DNA from: JACCTH01 sp035253825
Lineage (GTDB): Bacteria; Actinomycetota; Acidimicrobiia; Spongiisociales; ZC4RG35
Reading direction: 5' to 3'
DNA length: 64,000 nucleotides
Assembly (NCBI GenBank): GCA_035253825.1
Contig: DATFBM010000037.1
Span: forward strand, 1-64,000
Below, in pieces: positions 9,101 through 17,095 of this stretch. The number at the start of each line of letters is the position of its first letter. Position 1 is the stretch's first letter. Position numbers and translations under genes: made by a program. The notes beneath the pieces were generated by a model. The model had not been told where the DNA came from and made no database searches. It saw nothing but the letters and a program-made list of their open reading frames with translations.

Positions 9101-9595
9101 GGCGGCTTCTTCGATGATCGCCCGGTGCTCTGAGCCATCGGCGGCGAGGACCGAGTCCACCTGTCCCTGGTTGACGATGATGTGCTGGTGCCGTCCGACT
9201 CCGGAGTCGCTGAGCAGCTCGGTGACGTCAAGTAATCGGCACTCGATGCCATTGATCTCGTATTCTGAGGAACCGTCGCGAAATAACCGGCGGGTGATTG
9301 CGACCTCGTCGAGGTCGAGGTCGAGGTCCCGTCCCCTGTTATCGAGGATGACGGTGACCTCGGCCCGATTCAGCGCCGGGCGGGTAAGCGTCCCGGCGAA
9401 GATGACATCCTCCATTTTCGAGGTGCGCAACGACGAGGGAGCCTGCGTCCCCAGGACCCAATGCACGGCGTCCACCAGGTTCGATTTGCCCGAGCCGTTG
9501 GGGCCTACCACGACCGAAATCCCAGGCCGATATTCGAGGCGCGTGCGGTCGGCAAACGACTTGAAACCAACCAGTTTGAGGGTCTTCAAATACAA
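6179..9595 (-). CDS. smc: Chromosome segregation protein SMC
   Basis: ATPase of the bacterial condensin; it dimerises and organises replicated chromosomes with ScpA/ScpB. The 1138-residue protein has the full layout: N-terminal head with Walker A GPNGSGKS (31-38), a long coiled coil, a hinge near residues 490-630 (ARGMIIDLLSVPVEWLAATEAALGPW and following), a second coiled coil, then the C-terminal head with the ABC signature LLSGGERSLAALAFLFA and Walker B FYILDEVEAALDDAN. The start is TTG at 9595, six bases after AGGTG, giving MYLKTLKLVGFKSFADRT as in other SMCs. It is preceded by acyP and followed by ftsY on the same strand. Confidence 0.97.
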   Translation of the reverse strand: MYLKTLKLVGFKSFADRTRLEYRPGISVVVGPNGSGKSNLVDAVHWVLGTQAPSSLRTSKMEDVIFAGTLTRPALNRAEVTVILDNRGRDLDLDLDEVAITRRLFRDGSSEYEINGIECRLLDVTELLSDSGVGRHQHIIVNQGQVDSVLAADGSEHRAIIEEAAGILKHKLRKERAVRRLERTGEDCQRLTDILSEVARQMRPLKRQAEAAHRHEEAAAEVRALTLFLGAEELRRLDGVISRSVAEKEALEKAIGAAEMEIGILESEAAGLARRSQSLAASTEADSLAAARLETSLESLRRIAQVAHERHRSGLSRREDIDERRRDLETELADIDTEISELASAEEDARRQVGHCEATLRLIEAHERSLADQMGLSAEGALAVSQGEHRAMVAADERDRHELDEVRKRLLVLTEQVEAENEAAERYLNETRALDTEVGVVGRSYEDAAARSRQDQMSWEQAQVDQQEARFAVAAARARKEAISVTGDPEWKRLVAQAQGARGMIIDLLSVPVEWLAATEAALGPWSQAIAFESGADLEDAVRQLKAQGGGGVSVVGDWKGPGDDASALADQVGLEALIDLIGVTGQSSLARALLGDVAVAEGWATAWAAVQRHPGLRVVTPEGDLITIDGIRTAHPENRSLIEAEAEEEAAELELARATSRVNTAHRQFEGSRNAERAALETLEALEVKLAGATELLARSRRQSAELDAERGRLQSRESLLEATIGERQAALAELEATMEALEGDEGRRQALLAELDDRRRQLAKEQEQTRELWKQAALASSTAAERRSMLEARQKSITVELAGGREPGRSVSMQTLSRLERVETLARRAVEVVNSRITELRDRLGAGRAEGRTVNLDLEERRRRLDDLERSLDTNKAALAELAIVAAESRVRREAVVESLAREADVSPEEALAATRPETDAEDLTGLLATRAAQLRRMGPVNPLAAEEYRELSERHEFLSGQLEDLERSRAELRKVMKALDEEIESRFIAAFSEVAANYEEYFTVLFPGGQGKMRLTEPDQPLTSGVEIEAQPHGKKIAKLSLLSGGERSLAALAFLFAVFAARPSPFYILDEVEAALDDANLRRFLRLLEAFRGESQLILITHQQQTMEAADVLYGVTMEPGGSSQVISRQFVLA

Positions 9596-9645
9596 GAGTT
9601 ACACCTGTGTTATTCGGGAATTTGAGGCTAGCCCTCTGTTCACAA

Positions 9646-9921
9646 TTATTGGCGGATGACGAAGTCTTGGATCAACCGATCGGGAGCGACGGTTTCGGAC
9701 TCGACTCCGCTCACGAGCGCCCCCTGCGGGCCGTGCCAGAGCCAGTCGACCATGCGATTCACAGCCTCGTCGTCGCCCTGGAGCCAGACTTCGACGGTCC
9801 CGTTCCGGTACTCGTTGCGAACCCATCCGAGAAGGCCCGCTCCCCTCGCTTCGCTGCGAGTGGCCTGACGGAAACCCACTCCGTGGACGCTCCCGCTAAC
9901 GACGGCTTTGACTGCTTTCAC
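9646..9921 (-). CDS. acyP: Acylphosphatase
   Basis: Small enzyme hydrolysing acyl phosphates such as carbamoyl or acetyl phosphate. With the GTG start at 9921 the protein is 91 residues, the family size. The phosphate-binding loop is intact: SGSVHGVGFRQATR, with the conserved arginine after the G-x-V-Q/H-G-V-G-F-R pattern, and the conserved asparagine in GWVRNEYRNGTVEVWLQGDDEAV. The GTG overlaps the mutM stop by 4 bp (GTGA), which decides the start against a longer upstream reading frame. The mutM-acyP-smc order is common in actinobacteria. Confidence 0.95.
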   Translation of the reverse strand: MKAVKAVVSGSVHGVGFRQATRSEARGAGLLGWVRNEYRNGTVEVWLQGDDEAVNRMVDWLWHGPQGALVSGVESETVAPDRLIQDFVIRQ

Positions 9922-10742
9922 TTCTGGCAATTTGGGCAGTAATACGAAGAACGGCCTCCGATGACAACGCGCTCGATAGCCGTCCCGCACCGCCGGCAGG
10001 CCTCGTTCTCGCGGCCGTAGGCGAAAAGACGGTCCCGGAAACCGCCCGCCTGGCCGTCGGGAAGCAAGTAGGCCATATCGTTCAATGAGGTTCCCCCGGC
10101 GGCGATGCCTGCTCTCAGAACCGGAGCGATGGCGGCCCGCAACTTCTTCAGCTCATCTCCGGTGAGCTCCCCGCCAGGACGGGTGGGTCGAACTCGCGCC
10201 CGGAAGAGAACCTCGTCGGCATAAATGTTTCCAAGCCCCGAGACGATGCGCTGGTCGAGCAGCAGTGACTTGATCGGCGCCCGCCGACCCGAGAGTCGCC
10301 CTGCAAGCTCTGGCGAGCGCGGCAAATCGGCGAGAGCATCGCGCCCGAGCTTGATCTCCCTGGCTAGCTCCTCTGGGGTGAAAACGGCCACGAAGCCAAA
10401 AGTACGGGGATCGATGAAACGTATCTCGGTCCCCAAATCGGTCCTGGCCCAGAAATGGGTATGAGGCATCTCTGGATCGCCGCGACTGGCGATGAGCACC
10501 CGGCCCGACATACCCAGGTGGGTCACCCAGGTGAGCCCGGACCCCAGCCGTCCGAGGATGAACTTGCCCTGGCGCTCCAGCCGATCCACGCGCTGACCTA
10601 CGAGTCGGTCGATGATGTCGGCTGGGTTCTCGTTGCGTCTGCCGGTGCGGGGATGCCGCAACTCGGACGCGACGATCCGGCGGCCCTCGACATGAGGGAC
10701 CATGAACTGACGGGTTGTTTCCACCTCGGGAAGCTCGGGCAC
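9918..10742 (-). CDS. mutM: Formamidopyrimidine-DNA glycosylase (Fpg/MutM)
   Basis: Base-excision repair glycosylase/AP lyase removing 8-oxoguanine and ring-opened purines. The GTG at 10742 was chosen because Fpg needs proline directly after the initiator: the chain begins (M)PELPEVETTRQ, with Pro1 as Schiff-base nucleophile and Glu2 catalytic. A longer frame adds 46 arginine-rich residues that do not belong. The beta-hairpin lysine lies in LERQGKFILGRL, and the H2TH region in SLLLDQRIVSGLGNIYADEVLF. The C-terminal zinc finger is complete (CRRC ... CPNC). Length is 274 residues. Only 25 bp separate it from the ABC ATPase gene upstream. Confidence 0.96.
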   Translation of the reverse strand: MPELPEVETTRQFMVPHVEGRRIVASELRHPRTGRRNENPADIIDRLVGQRVDRLERQGKFILGRLGSGLTWVTHLGMSGRVLIASRGDPEMPHTHFWARTDLGTEIRFIDPRTFGFVAVFTPEELAREIKLGRDALADLPRSPELAGRLSGRRAPIKSLLLDQRIVSGLGNIYADEVLFRARVRPTRPGGELTGDELKKLRAAIAPVLRAGIAAGGTSLNDMAYLLPDGQAGGFRDRLFAYGRENEACRRCGTAIERVVIGGRSSYYCPNCQK

Positions 10743-10767
10743 ACGTTCAAAATAGAAGCGGCGCCGG

Positions 10768-11772
10768 CTAGAGCGGGAAGACGACCGCCTCGTCCACCTT
10801 GACTGCAACCCTCTCCCCAGCCTCGAAATCGGGGGCCGGTCCGAGCCGAGCCCGCAACGTCTCCCCACCAGCCATGGCAATCGAGACCAGTTGATCGTGA
10901 CCGAAGAACTGGCGCGAGATGACCTGACCGGGCCCTTCGGAGTCGGCGACGAGGTATACGTTCTCGGGCCGGATCATGAGCTGACAGGCCCCCCGCAGTG
11001 ATGTGGGAAAGCGACCCAGGGATGACTCTGCCATTCCCCCATCGGCGTGGGCCCTGACGAAGTCGGCCTCCCCGAGGAAGGACGCCACCCACGGGCTTTT
11101 CGGTTGGCGGTAGAGATCGACGGGTCGATCCGATTGCACGATCATTCCCTCGGCCATAACCGAGAGCCGGTCCGAAAGGGAGAGTGCCTCCTCCTGATCA
11201 TGAGTGACGAAAAGCGCCGTCGTACCCGCTTCGATAAGGATTTCTTTCACCTCGTCACGGACGCGGCTCCTCAATGCTGCATCGAGGTTGGAGAAGGGCT
11301 CGTCGAGGAGCACGACGCGCGGCTCCGGCGCCAGGGCCCGGGCCAACGCAACTCGTTGTTGCTGGCCGCCGGAAAGCTGGTGGGGCAGTCTCCGCTCCAG
11401 GCCGGAGAGACCGACGAGGTCGAGAAGCTTCGTCACTTGGCCGGGCCGGATGTTGCGTGCATAAGAAACGTTGGCCTCGACATCGAGATGGGGAAACAGG
11501 GCGAAGTCCTGGAACACCATGCCGACTCGGCGCCTTTCGGGTGGTACCACCAACGACGGACCGGCGACAAGCTGGGATCCCACCCGCACGGTGCCGGAGT
11601 CAGGTTGATCGAATCCGGCGATGATTCGGAGAGCGGTCGTCTTCCCACAGCCGGAGGGGCCGAGGATCGTGTGGAAGTCGCCCTCGTTGACATCGAGGTC
11701 AAAGTCACTCAGAGCGCTGATGGGCCCGAAGCGCTTGGCGATGCCGCGGCAGGTGATGGCAGGATCAGGCAT
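10768..11772 (-). CDS. fbpC: Iron(III) ABC transporter ATP-binding protein (FbpC type)
   Basis: Cytoplasmic ATPase of a ferric-iron importer. The 334 residues split into an ABC domain and a C-terminal TOBE-like regulatory domain. Walker A GPSGCGKTT (38-46), Q-loop VFQDFALFPHL, signature LSGGQQQRVALARAL, Walker B VVLLDEPFSNLD and the switch histidine in FVTHDQEEALSL are intact. The C-terminal part (MIRPENVYLV ... FFGHDQLVSIAMAGGETLRARL) is as in FbpC/PotA-class proteins. It overlaps the permease gene by 8 bp, and the binding-protein gene follows upstream. The iron assignment comes from the binding protein and the divergent DtxR-family gene; sequence alone would also allow polyamine or other CUT1-like substrates. 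Confidence 0.88.
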   Translation of the reverse strand: MPDPAITCRGIAKRFGPISALSDFDLDVNEGDFHTILGPSGCGKTTALRIIAGFDQPDSGTVRVGSQLVAGPSLVVPPERRRVGMVFQDFALFPHLDVEANVSYARNIRPGQVTKLLDLVGLSGLERRLPHQLSGGQQQRVALARALAPEPRVVLLDEPFSNLDAALRSRVRDEVKEILIEAGTTALFVTHDQEEALSLSDRLSVMAEGMIVQSDRPVDLYRQPKSPWVASFLGEADFVRAHADGGMAESSLGRFPTSLRGACQLMIRPENVYLVADSEGPGQVISRQFFGHDQLVSIAMAGGETLRARLGPAPDFEAGERVAVKVDEAVVFPL

Positions 11773-13363
11773 TGCGGAGATCGCGGCTGACCAGGAAGTG
11801 CATCGGCACTGCGGAGATCATTATCAGTACGAGTGAGGCGAATGCCGCCCGCGTGTAAAAGCCCTCCGACGTCGTCGACCAAATCCTCACCGCCAAGGTC
11901 TCAAATTCGGTCGGACGCAAGAGCAGCGTGGCCGGAAGCTCCTTCATGGTCGTCAAAAAGACCAGACCCGCCCCGATCAACACCCCCTTTCCGATCAAAG
12001 GCATGGTGATGCGACGGAACGTTTCGAACGGCGATTGACCTAGCGAGCGGCTGACTTCTTCGAGGTTGGGCGACACCTCCCGGAGGGCCGCCTCGGTGGG
12101 GCCCAGGGCCTGGGGCAAGAACATGGTGACATAAGCAACGAATAGCAGAGGAAGCGTCTGGTAGAGGGGCAATGCAAAAGTGACTCCGACCAGAAGCGTG
12201 GCCAAACCGACGGTCAGATGAGGCAGGGCGCTGACGGTCCACGCCGTCGCTTCCAAGATGGTGCCGAGCCGGCTCCGGTAGCGGATGACCAGCACCGCAA
12301 TCGGAATAGCGATGGCCGCCACCAACAGAGCGGCTCCAATCGAGACCCAAATCGATCGACCCATCTCCGACCAGACCGCGACAGTCTCTCGTCCGGCAGC
12401 TGTTCCCCGTACCCACCAGGCCCCGAGGACCGCGACCGGGACTCCGACCGAGATCGTCACCAACAGGGCCAGAAAAGTCACCGCAGCCAAGCGTTGGCTG
12501 CTCGACAATTGGTGGGGTGTCGGTGGCCGAACCACTCGACCCCTGCGCTCACCTCGGGGCGGACGGGTGGATCGCTCGAGCCCGATCACAGCCAGGGCCA
12601 TCAATACGAGCGCAGCTGCGAGCAGAGTGGCCGGCCGCCGATCGATGCGGCCCGCATATTGCAAGAAGATGGCACGGGTGAACGTGTCGTAACCAAGAAG
12701 AGAAACGGCCCCAAAGTCGGCCAGCGTGTAGAGGCCAACAAGAAGCGCACTCGAACGCAATGCGGGGCCAACCTGGGCCATCAAGACCGTGCGCAATCTC
12801 TTCAGGCGACCCGCACCCAGGGCCCGGGCGAGCTCATCGAGAGCCGGGTCGACCCTCCGCAAGGCGGGTACCAGGCTCAGATGAACATAAGGAAAGGTCG
12901 AGACCACGAGAGCCAACACCGCCCCGGGGAGCCCGCGGGGGATGGGGATATGGCTACCCCCCATCGCCACGATCACCCCGCTCAGAATCCCCTGGCGGCC
13001 GGTTCCGGCGAGGAGGACAAGGGCGAGCACATAGGAGGGAATCACCAGGGGCAGAGCCACCACGGTCGACCAAACACGACCGCCAGGGAGAGCGGTGCGG
13101 GTGGTGAGCCAGGCGGTTGCAAAGCCGATCACGACCGCGCCCACAACCACGATGGCGGTCAGGAGCAGGGTGTTGAGGGCAAGCTCAGCCAGCCTTCCCG
13201 GCGGCAGCACTGCTTGCCAGCCTCCGGCCATCGACTGCCAGAGCAAAAATCCGAACGGGAAAACCAGCGGGACCACGGTCAAAGTGGCTACCGCGACGAG
13301 ACCCAGTGGGGGCCTCCGGCCCGGGCCCGAGAGCACCGCCCTGTCGGCGACGGCCGTGCTCAC
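11765..13363 (-). CDS. fbpB: Iron(III) ABC transporter permease (FbpB type, fused double permease)
   Basis: A 532-residue inner-membrane permease with about twelve helices, made of two tandem binding-protein-dependent transport domains, as in FbpB/SfuB/HitB. Each half carries an EAA-like cytoplasmic loop: ELARALGAGRLKRLRTVLMAQVGPAL in the first and EVSRSLGQSPFETFRRITMPLIGKG in the second, where the ATPase docks. The GTG start gives MSTAVADRAVLSGPG. It lies 9 bp after the binding-protein gene and overlaps the ATPase gene by 8 bp, so the three genes form one operon. Confidence 0.92.
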   Translation of the reverse strand: MSTAVADRAVLSGPGRRPPLGLVAVATLTVVPLVFPFGFLLWQSMAGGWQAVLPPGRLAELALNTLLLTAIVVVGAVVIGFATAWLTTRTALPGGRVWSTVVALPLVIPSYVLALVLLAGTGRQGILSGVIVAMGGSHIPIPRGLPGAVLALVVSTFPYVHLSLVPALRRVDPALDELARALGAGRLKRLRTVLMAQVGPALRSSALLVGLYTLADFGAVSLLGYDTFTRAIFLQYAGRIDRRPATLLAAALVLMALAVIGLERSTRPPRGERRGRVVRPPTPHQLSSSQRLAAVTFLALLVTISVGVPVAVLGAWWVRGTAAGRETVAVWSEMGRSIWVSIGAALLVAAIAIPIAVLVIRYRSRLGTILEATAWTVSALPHLTVGLATLLVGVTFALPLYQTLPLLFVAYVTMFLPQALGPTEAALREVSPNLEEVSRSLGQSPFETFRRITMPLIGKGVLIGAGLVFLTTMKELPATLLLRPTEFETLAVRIWSTTSEGFYTRAAFASLVLIMISAVPMHFLVSRDLRNA

Positions 13364-13372
13364 AGTCTTATC

Positions 13373-14386
13373 TCAGGCGAGGCCGGCGGCGGCGATCAGG
13401 TCCGTCGCTTGATCGAGCACTCCCGCCAGCTCGGCGCTCGAAAGGACGGGGCTGACCAGCGTGTCTATGGCTGGTAATCCTTCCGGGGCGGGAGCGTCTG
13501 CGATGACGGGGTATTCGAAGTTGGTCTCGGCGAAATAGGCCTGCGACTCCGCTGAGAGGAGGAATTCGATCAGAGCTTCCGCTCCTTCGGGATTGGAGGC
13601 GGTGCTCAGAATTCCGATTCCCGAAGGCATGACGAGCGAGCCGGCGTCGGGCTCGCTGAAGAAGTGGTTTTGGGCTGTTGTCGAGCCCTGTTCGGCAGCG
13701 AGTTCTCGCAGGTAGTAATGGTTGATGAGCCCGAGCTCGAGGTCGCCGGCATCCACTGCGGCGGCGATCGGGGAGTTGCCGTCGAAAGTGACCGGATCGT
13801 TGGCGGCGATCCCTTCGAGCCAGGAGCCCGTGGCCTCTTCGCCCTCGAGCAGGATCATGGCCGAAATGAAGGTGACAAAGGAACCGTTGGTCGGAGCTAT
13901 GCCAAAGCGGCCGCTCCATTCGGGTTCTGTGAGTTCCCGGTAGCTGGCAGGGAGGTCGGCTTCGGCGACCAGCTCGGGGTTGAAGGCCAGGACCCGTGAG
14001 CGAGCCGTGACTCCCACCCAGCGACCCTCGGGATCGGAAAAGCGGTCCGGGACCAGGCCCAGAATCGAGGAGGGCAACGGTTCCATCAGGTCTGCCACCG
14101 AACCGAGTGAGGCCGGATCTTGGGAGTAAAAGAGGTCGGCGGGCGAATCGGCTCCCTCGGTCAGGATCGTCGCCGCCATCTCCGGCGAGCTGCCATAGCG
14201 GACATCGGCATCAATTCCGGTCGCTTCTTCAAAACGGGACAGCAAGGGCCCAACCAGCTCTTCAGTCCGGCCGGAATAGAGCACTACGGTTCCGTCTTCG
14301 GCGGCAGAGGTTGCCGGGACGGTGGTGGCGGCGCTGCCTCCGCAGGCCATGAGGAGGACCACGATGAGCAAGATCAGTGACTTCAT
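13373..14386 (-). CDS. fbpA: Iron(III) ABC transporter substrate-binding lipoprotein (FbpA type)
   Basis: Extracellular ferric-iron-binding lipoprotein of the transferrin-like periplasmic family. The 337-residue precursor has a short signal ending in a lipobox (LLMAC, Cys15). The mature part opens TVVLYSGRTEELVGPLLSRFEEATGIDADVRYGSS, typical of FbpA/FutA. The paired tyrosines in GLINHYYLRELAAEQG match the iron-liganding Tyr-Tyr of the family. Oddly, GGAGG directly abuts the ATG with no spacer. Upstream, 53 bp away, is the palindromic metal-box at 14440-14455, so repression by the divergent DtxR-like protein is plausible. Confidence 0.92.
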   Translation of the reverse strand: MKSLILLIVVLLMACGGSAATTVPATSAAEDGTVVLYSGRTEELVGPLLSRFEEATGIDADVRYGSSPEMAATILTEGADSPADLFYSQDPASLGSVADLMEPLPSSILGLVPDRFSDPEGRWVGVTARSRVLAFNPELVAEADLPASYRELTEPEWSGRFGIAPTNGSFVTFISAMILLEGEEATGSWLEGIAANDPVTFDGNSPIAAAVDAGDLELGLINHYYLRELAAEQGSTTAQNHFFSEPDAGSLVMPSGIGILSTASNPEGAEALIEFLLSAESQAYFAETNFEYPVIADAPAPEGLPAIDTLVSPVLSSAELAGVLDQATDLIAAAGLA

Positions 14387-14439
14387 CCTCCAACCATATT
14401 TTCCCTGTCCGGGTAGTGCAAATGAGCCTGACGGGGAAG

Positions 14440-14455
14440 GTTAGGCTTCCCTAAC
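14440..14455. promoter_or_regulatory. DtxR/IdeR-like operator between fbpA and its regulator
   Basis: GTTAGG-CTTC-CCTAAC, a perfect 6-bp inverted repeat. Its half-site TTAGG/CCTAA is the core of DtxR/IdeR boxes. It overlaps a candidate -10 (TAGGCT, 14442-14447) for the regulator gene whose ATG is at 14459, so the regulator probably represses itself and may also repress the divergent iron operon. Confidence 0.7.
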
Positions 14456-14458
14456 AGC

Positions 14459-15145
14459 ATGGGAACCCAAGCGCCCATGGAGGCTGAAGACCCCTACACC
14501 GCCACCTACCGGGAGTACGTGGCCGCCATCTACGAGCTCAGCGAGGAGGGATTGGCTCCGATCCGGGCCCGGATTGCCGATTGGCTCGGGGTGAGCCGCG
14601 CCTCGGTCTCGGAAATGATCCGGAAGATGCAAACCGACGGCCTGGTGGAGAAGGGGACCGAGATCGCCCTCACCCCCAAGGGTCGGCATCTGGCGGAGGT
14701 GGTGGTCCGAAGACACCGTCTCGCCGAGCGCTTTCTCACCGAGGTACTGGGCCTTCCCTGGGTCAAGGTTCACGCTGAAGCCGAGGTCTGGGAGCTAGCC
14801 ATCTCCGATGACGTCGAAGCGGCGATGCTCCAGAAGCTGGGCCAGCCCACTACGTGTCCCCATGGCAACCCCATCCCGGGCGCCGGCTACCGCCAGCCGC
14901 AGCTCCAACAAATGTCGGAGTTGGGACCGGAGGCGCGATTCCTCCATCGAGTCTCCGAGGAGCTTGAGCTAGACAACGAGATCATGGGATTTCTCGATGA
15001 TTCGGGTTTGCGCCCGGGAGCAAGAGTGGAGCTCGTGGCCCGGACTCCCGACGGAACCCTCACAGTTGCTGTGCACGATGGCGACCGGGTCGGGGTCAGC
15101 CCCTTTATCGCCGAGCGGCTCTTCCTAGCCGACAGCCCCGTCTGA
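14459..15145 (+). CDS. DtxR/IdeR-family metal-dependent transcriptional repressor
   Basis: A 228-residue metalloregulator. The N-terminal winged helix (YVAAIYELSEEGLAPIRARIADWLGVSRASVSEMIRKMQTDGLVEK) is followed by the dimerisation/metal-binding domain (HRLAERFLTEVLGLPWVKVHAEAEVWE ... LGQPTTCPHGNPIPG) containing the usual Cys/His/Glu ligands, and a C-terminal SH3-like FeoA-type domain (LRPGARVELVARTPDGTLTVAVHDGDRVGVSPFIAERLFL). This is the three-domain iron-responsive form rather than the shorter MntR form. No Shine-Dalgarno precedes the ATG, so a nearly leaderless transcript is likely. It is divergent from an iron importer across a matching palindrome. The 3' end overlaps the convergent rnc gene by 21 bp. 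Iron is the likely effector; manganese is possible. Confidence 0.92.
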   Translation: MGTQAPMEAEDPYTATYREYVAAIYELSEEGLAPIRARIADWLGVSRASVSEMIRKMQTDGLVEKGTEIALTPKGRHLAEVVVRRHRLAERFLTEVLGLPWVKVHAEAEVWELAISDDVEAAMLQKLGQPTTCPHGNPIPGAGYRQPQLQQMSELGPEARFLHRVSEELELDNEIMGFLDDSGLRPGARVELVARTPDGTLTVAVHDGDRVGVSPFIAERLFLADSPV

Positions 15146-15847
15146 GTTTGATAGCCGTTCAGCGGTAAGCACCGAAAGCGCGGCGCGCGCCGCCTCCTGT
15201 TCGGCTTCGCGCTTGGAACCACCACTCCCCTGGCCCCGCAAGCTCCCTCCCACGATCACGTCGGCATGAAAAACCTTGCGGTGATCGGGCCCGCTGGCCT
15301 CGACCCTGTACACCGGGTGGAGGCCCGTCGCCGCCAGGACCTCCTGCAAACGGGTCTTGTGGTCGGCTCCGCCCGGGCGCCGAGCACGTTTGCGAACGGC
15401 TCCTTCCCAGAGCCGGGCAACACAAGCCGAGGCCGCCTCGTATCCGCCGTCCAAATAGGCGGCTCCAATGACCGCCTCCAACGTGTCGGCGAGAATCGAA
15501 GCTTTGTTCCTGCCCCCGGTCACCTCTTCTCCCCGACCCAAGCGAACATGGGTAGCCAAGCCGATGTCGATGGCGATTTCAGCGAGGTCGTCGCGACTGA
15601 CGGCCGCAGCTCTCACCTTGGCCATTTGACCCTCACTCATGGCGGGATACTCCTCATATATGAAGGCGGTGATGGCAAGGCCGAGGACGGCGTCACCGAG
15701 AAACTCGAAGCGCTCATTGTCTGCGACGTCGGGGTGCTCCGCCTGATATGACCGGTGGACCAGGGCCGCCTCGAGAATCTCGGGATCGCGGAAGCGATAG
15801 CCGAGTGCGTCTTCGAGATCGCTAAGAACCGGCGGGCCGCTCATCAA
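15125..15847 (-). CDS. rnc: Ribonuclease III
   Basis: Double-strand-specific endoribonuclease for rRNA and mRNA processing. The 240-residue protein has the RNase III signature NERFEFLGDAVL (44-55), the second metal-site helix ILADTLEAVIGAAYLDGG, and a C-terminal dsRNA-binding domain starting at KTRLQEVLAATGLHPVYRVE and ending GGSKREAEQEAARAALSVL. The start (MMSGPPVLSDLEDALG) lies inside the 3' end of plsX (26-bp overlap), so the two are translationally coupled. In many actinobacteria rnc is followed by mutM; here the iron cassette lies between them. Confidence 0.96.
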   Translation of the reverse strand: MMSGPPVLSDLEDALGYRFRDPEILEAALVHRSYQAEHPDVADNERFEFLGDAVLGLAITAFIYEEYPAMSEGQMAKVRAAAVSRDDLAEIAIDIGLATHVRLGRGEEVTGGRNKASILADTLEAVIGAAYLDGGYEAASACVARLWEGAVRKRARRPGGADHKTRLQEVLAATGLHPVYRVEASGPDHRKVFHADVIVGGSLRGQGSGGSKREAEQEAARAALSVLTAERLSNSDGAVG

Positions 15848-16844
15848 CTAGTGGCCGTTCCCTCGCCGAGGCCTGTGCCAGGCGCCTCTTCATTTCGCCG
15901 ACCAGATCTCGGGCCAATCCGTCCCGGGCCATGCGCAGGGCGTTGGCGATCGCGGTCCGACCCGAGGAGCCATGGGCAATGACGACAACCCCGTTGACAC
16001 CGAGGAGATAGGCGCCACCGGTGTTCTCGTAGTCGAGCCGGTCGCCCACCGGCGAGAAAGCCTCCAATAGGTGCTGACGAATGGGAACGGGGAGCGAACT
16101 GGCGGCATCGCCCACAAGACGCGAGACCATATGGGCGATGCCCTCGGTCGTTTTCAGGGCGACGTTGCCCACGAAGCCGTCGGTGACGATCACATCGGCC
16201 TTACCTCCCCCGAGATCGCGTCCCTCGACGTTGCCGATGAAGTTGAAAGGGGCTTCAGCCATCAACTGAAACGCCTCCTTCTCCAATGCCCGCCCCTTGC
16301 CCGGCTCCTCGCCGATATTGAGGAGCCCGATCCGGGGCGTATTCATCCCGAAAAAGATCTCGGCGGCCACCGATCCCATCACCCCGAACTGAATCAGGTG
16401 CTCGGCTTTCACCTCAGTGTTGGCGCCGCAGTCGAGGATCAGGGTTGGGCTCTCCGGAGTCGGGATCACCGAGGCCAGGGCGGGACGGAGAACCCCATGC
16501 GCCCGACCGACGACGATGGCCGCCGCTGCCATAGCAGCCCCGGTCGATCCCGCCGAGACAAAAGCACCCGCCGCCCGATCGCGGACCAGGCGGGCGGCGA
16601 CATTTATCGAGGCATCGGGTTTCTCTCGTAGAGCCCGGGCCGGATCCTCTCCCATTCCGATCGCCTCTGAGGCGTTGACAATCGTCAACTCAGAGTCGCC
16701 CAACTCCGCTCGCAGCACCGACTCGGCTCCCACCAGCAAAGGTTCGACGCCGGCTTCTGCAGCCAGTTTCGCCCCGGCCACGATTTCAGCGGGAGCGCGA
16801 TCCCCTCCCATGGCGTCGAGGGCGATGACTGTCATTCGATTCAC
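15822..16844 (-). CDS. plsX: Phosphate acyltransferase PlsX
   Basis: Converts acyl-ACP to acyl-phosphate at the start of phospholipid synthesis. The 340-residue protein shows IALDAMGGDRAPAEIVAGA near the N terminus, the GMGEDPARALREKPDASI motif, ILDCGANTEVKAEHLIQFGVMG, GLLNIGEEPGKGRALEKEA and VVIAHGSSGRTAIANALRMA, all PlsX-specific. GTG at 16844 is preferred because GGGAG stands five bases before it; an ATG three codons later is possible. It belongs to the DUF177-rpmF-plsX-rnc string, 62 bp after rpmF. A PlsB-type acyltransferase also occurs in the window, so acyl-phosphate may feed a PlsY elsewhere. Confidence 0.96.
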   Translation of the reverse strand: MNRMTVIALDAMGGDRAPAEIVAGAKLAAEAGVEPLLVGAESVLRAELGDSELTIVNASEAIGMGEDPARALREKPDASINVAARLVRDRAAGAFVSAGSTGAAMAAAAIVVGRAHGVLRPALASVIPTPESPTLILDCGANTEVKAEHLIQFGVMGSVAAEIFFGMNTPRIGLLNIGEEPGKGRALEKEAFQLMAEAPFNFIGNVEGRDLGGGKADVIVTDGFVGNVALKTTEGIAHMVSRLVGDAASSLPVPIRQHLLEAFSPVGDRLDYENTGGAYLLGVNGVVVIAHGSSGRTAIANALRMARDGLARDLVGEMKRRLAQASARERPLVDERPAGS

Positions 16845-16906
16845 CCGATCTCCCGGGATCGGTGGCGATTCGGGCGGATCTGGGCAGTCATTCGCCCTTA
16901 TTCAAG

Positions 16907-17083
16907 TCATTCGGTCTCGAGAACCTCGCGACCTCGGTAGGTCCCACAGTTGGGGCACGCCCGGTGTGGCAATTTGACCGTGTTACAACGCGGACAGAGC
17001 GAGGTAGAGGGCCGGGCGATCTTCCACGCCGACCGGCGCGAACGCGTCCGCATGCGCGACATTTTCTTCTTTGGCACCGCCAT
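16907..17083 (-). CDS. rpmF: Ribosomal protein bL32
   Basis: Large-subunit ribosomal protein of 58 residues. Start MAVPKKKMSRMRTRSRRSAW is canonical, and four cysteines (CPRC ... CPNC, Cys30/33 and 43/46) form the zinc ribbon, so this is the zinc-binding C+ form rather than the zinc-independent paralog. Shine-Dalgarno AAGGA lies 7 bases before the ATG. It follows the DUF177 gene by 12 bp, the classic yceD-rpmF-plsX order. Confidence 0.97.
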   Translation of the reverse strand: MAVPKKKMSRMRTRSRRSAWKIARPSTSLCPRCNTVKLPHRACPNCGTYRGREVLETE

Positions 17084-17095
17084 GGTGTCTTCCTT

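Noticed and set aside
12218..13477. 419-residue plus-strand open frame opposite fbpB
   Set aside because: Antisense shadow of a membrane-protein gene; composition (Arg, Gln, His, Gly) is typical of a reversed hydrophobic gene in high-G+C DNA.
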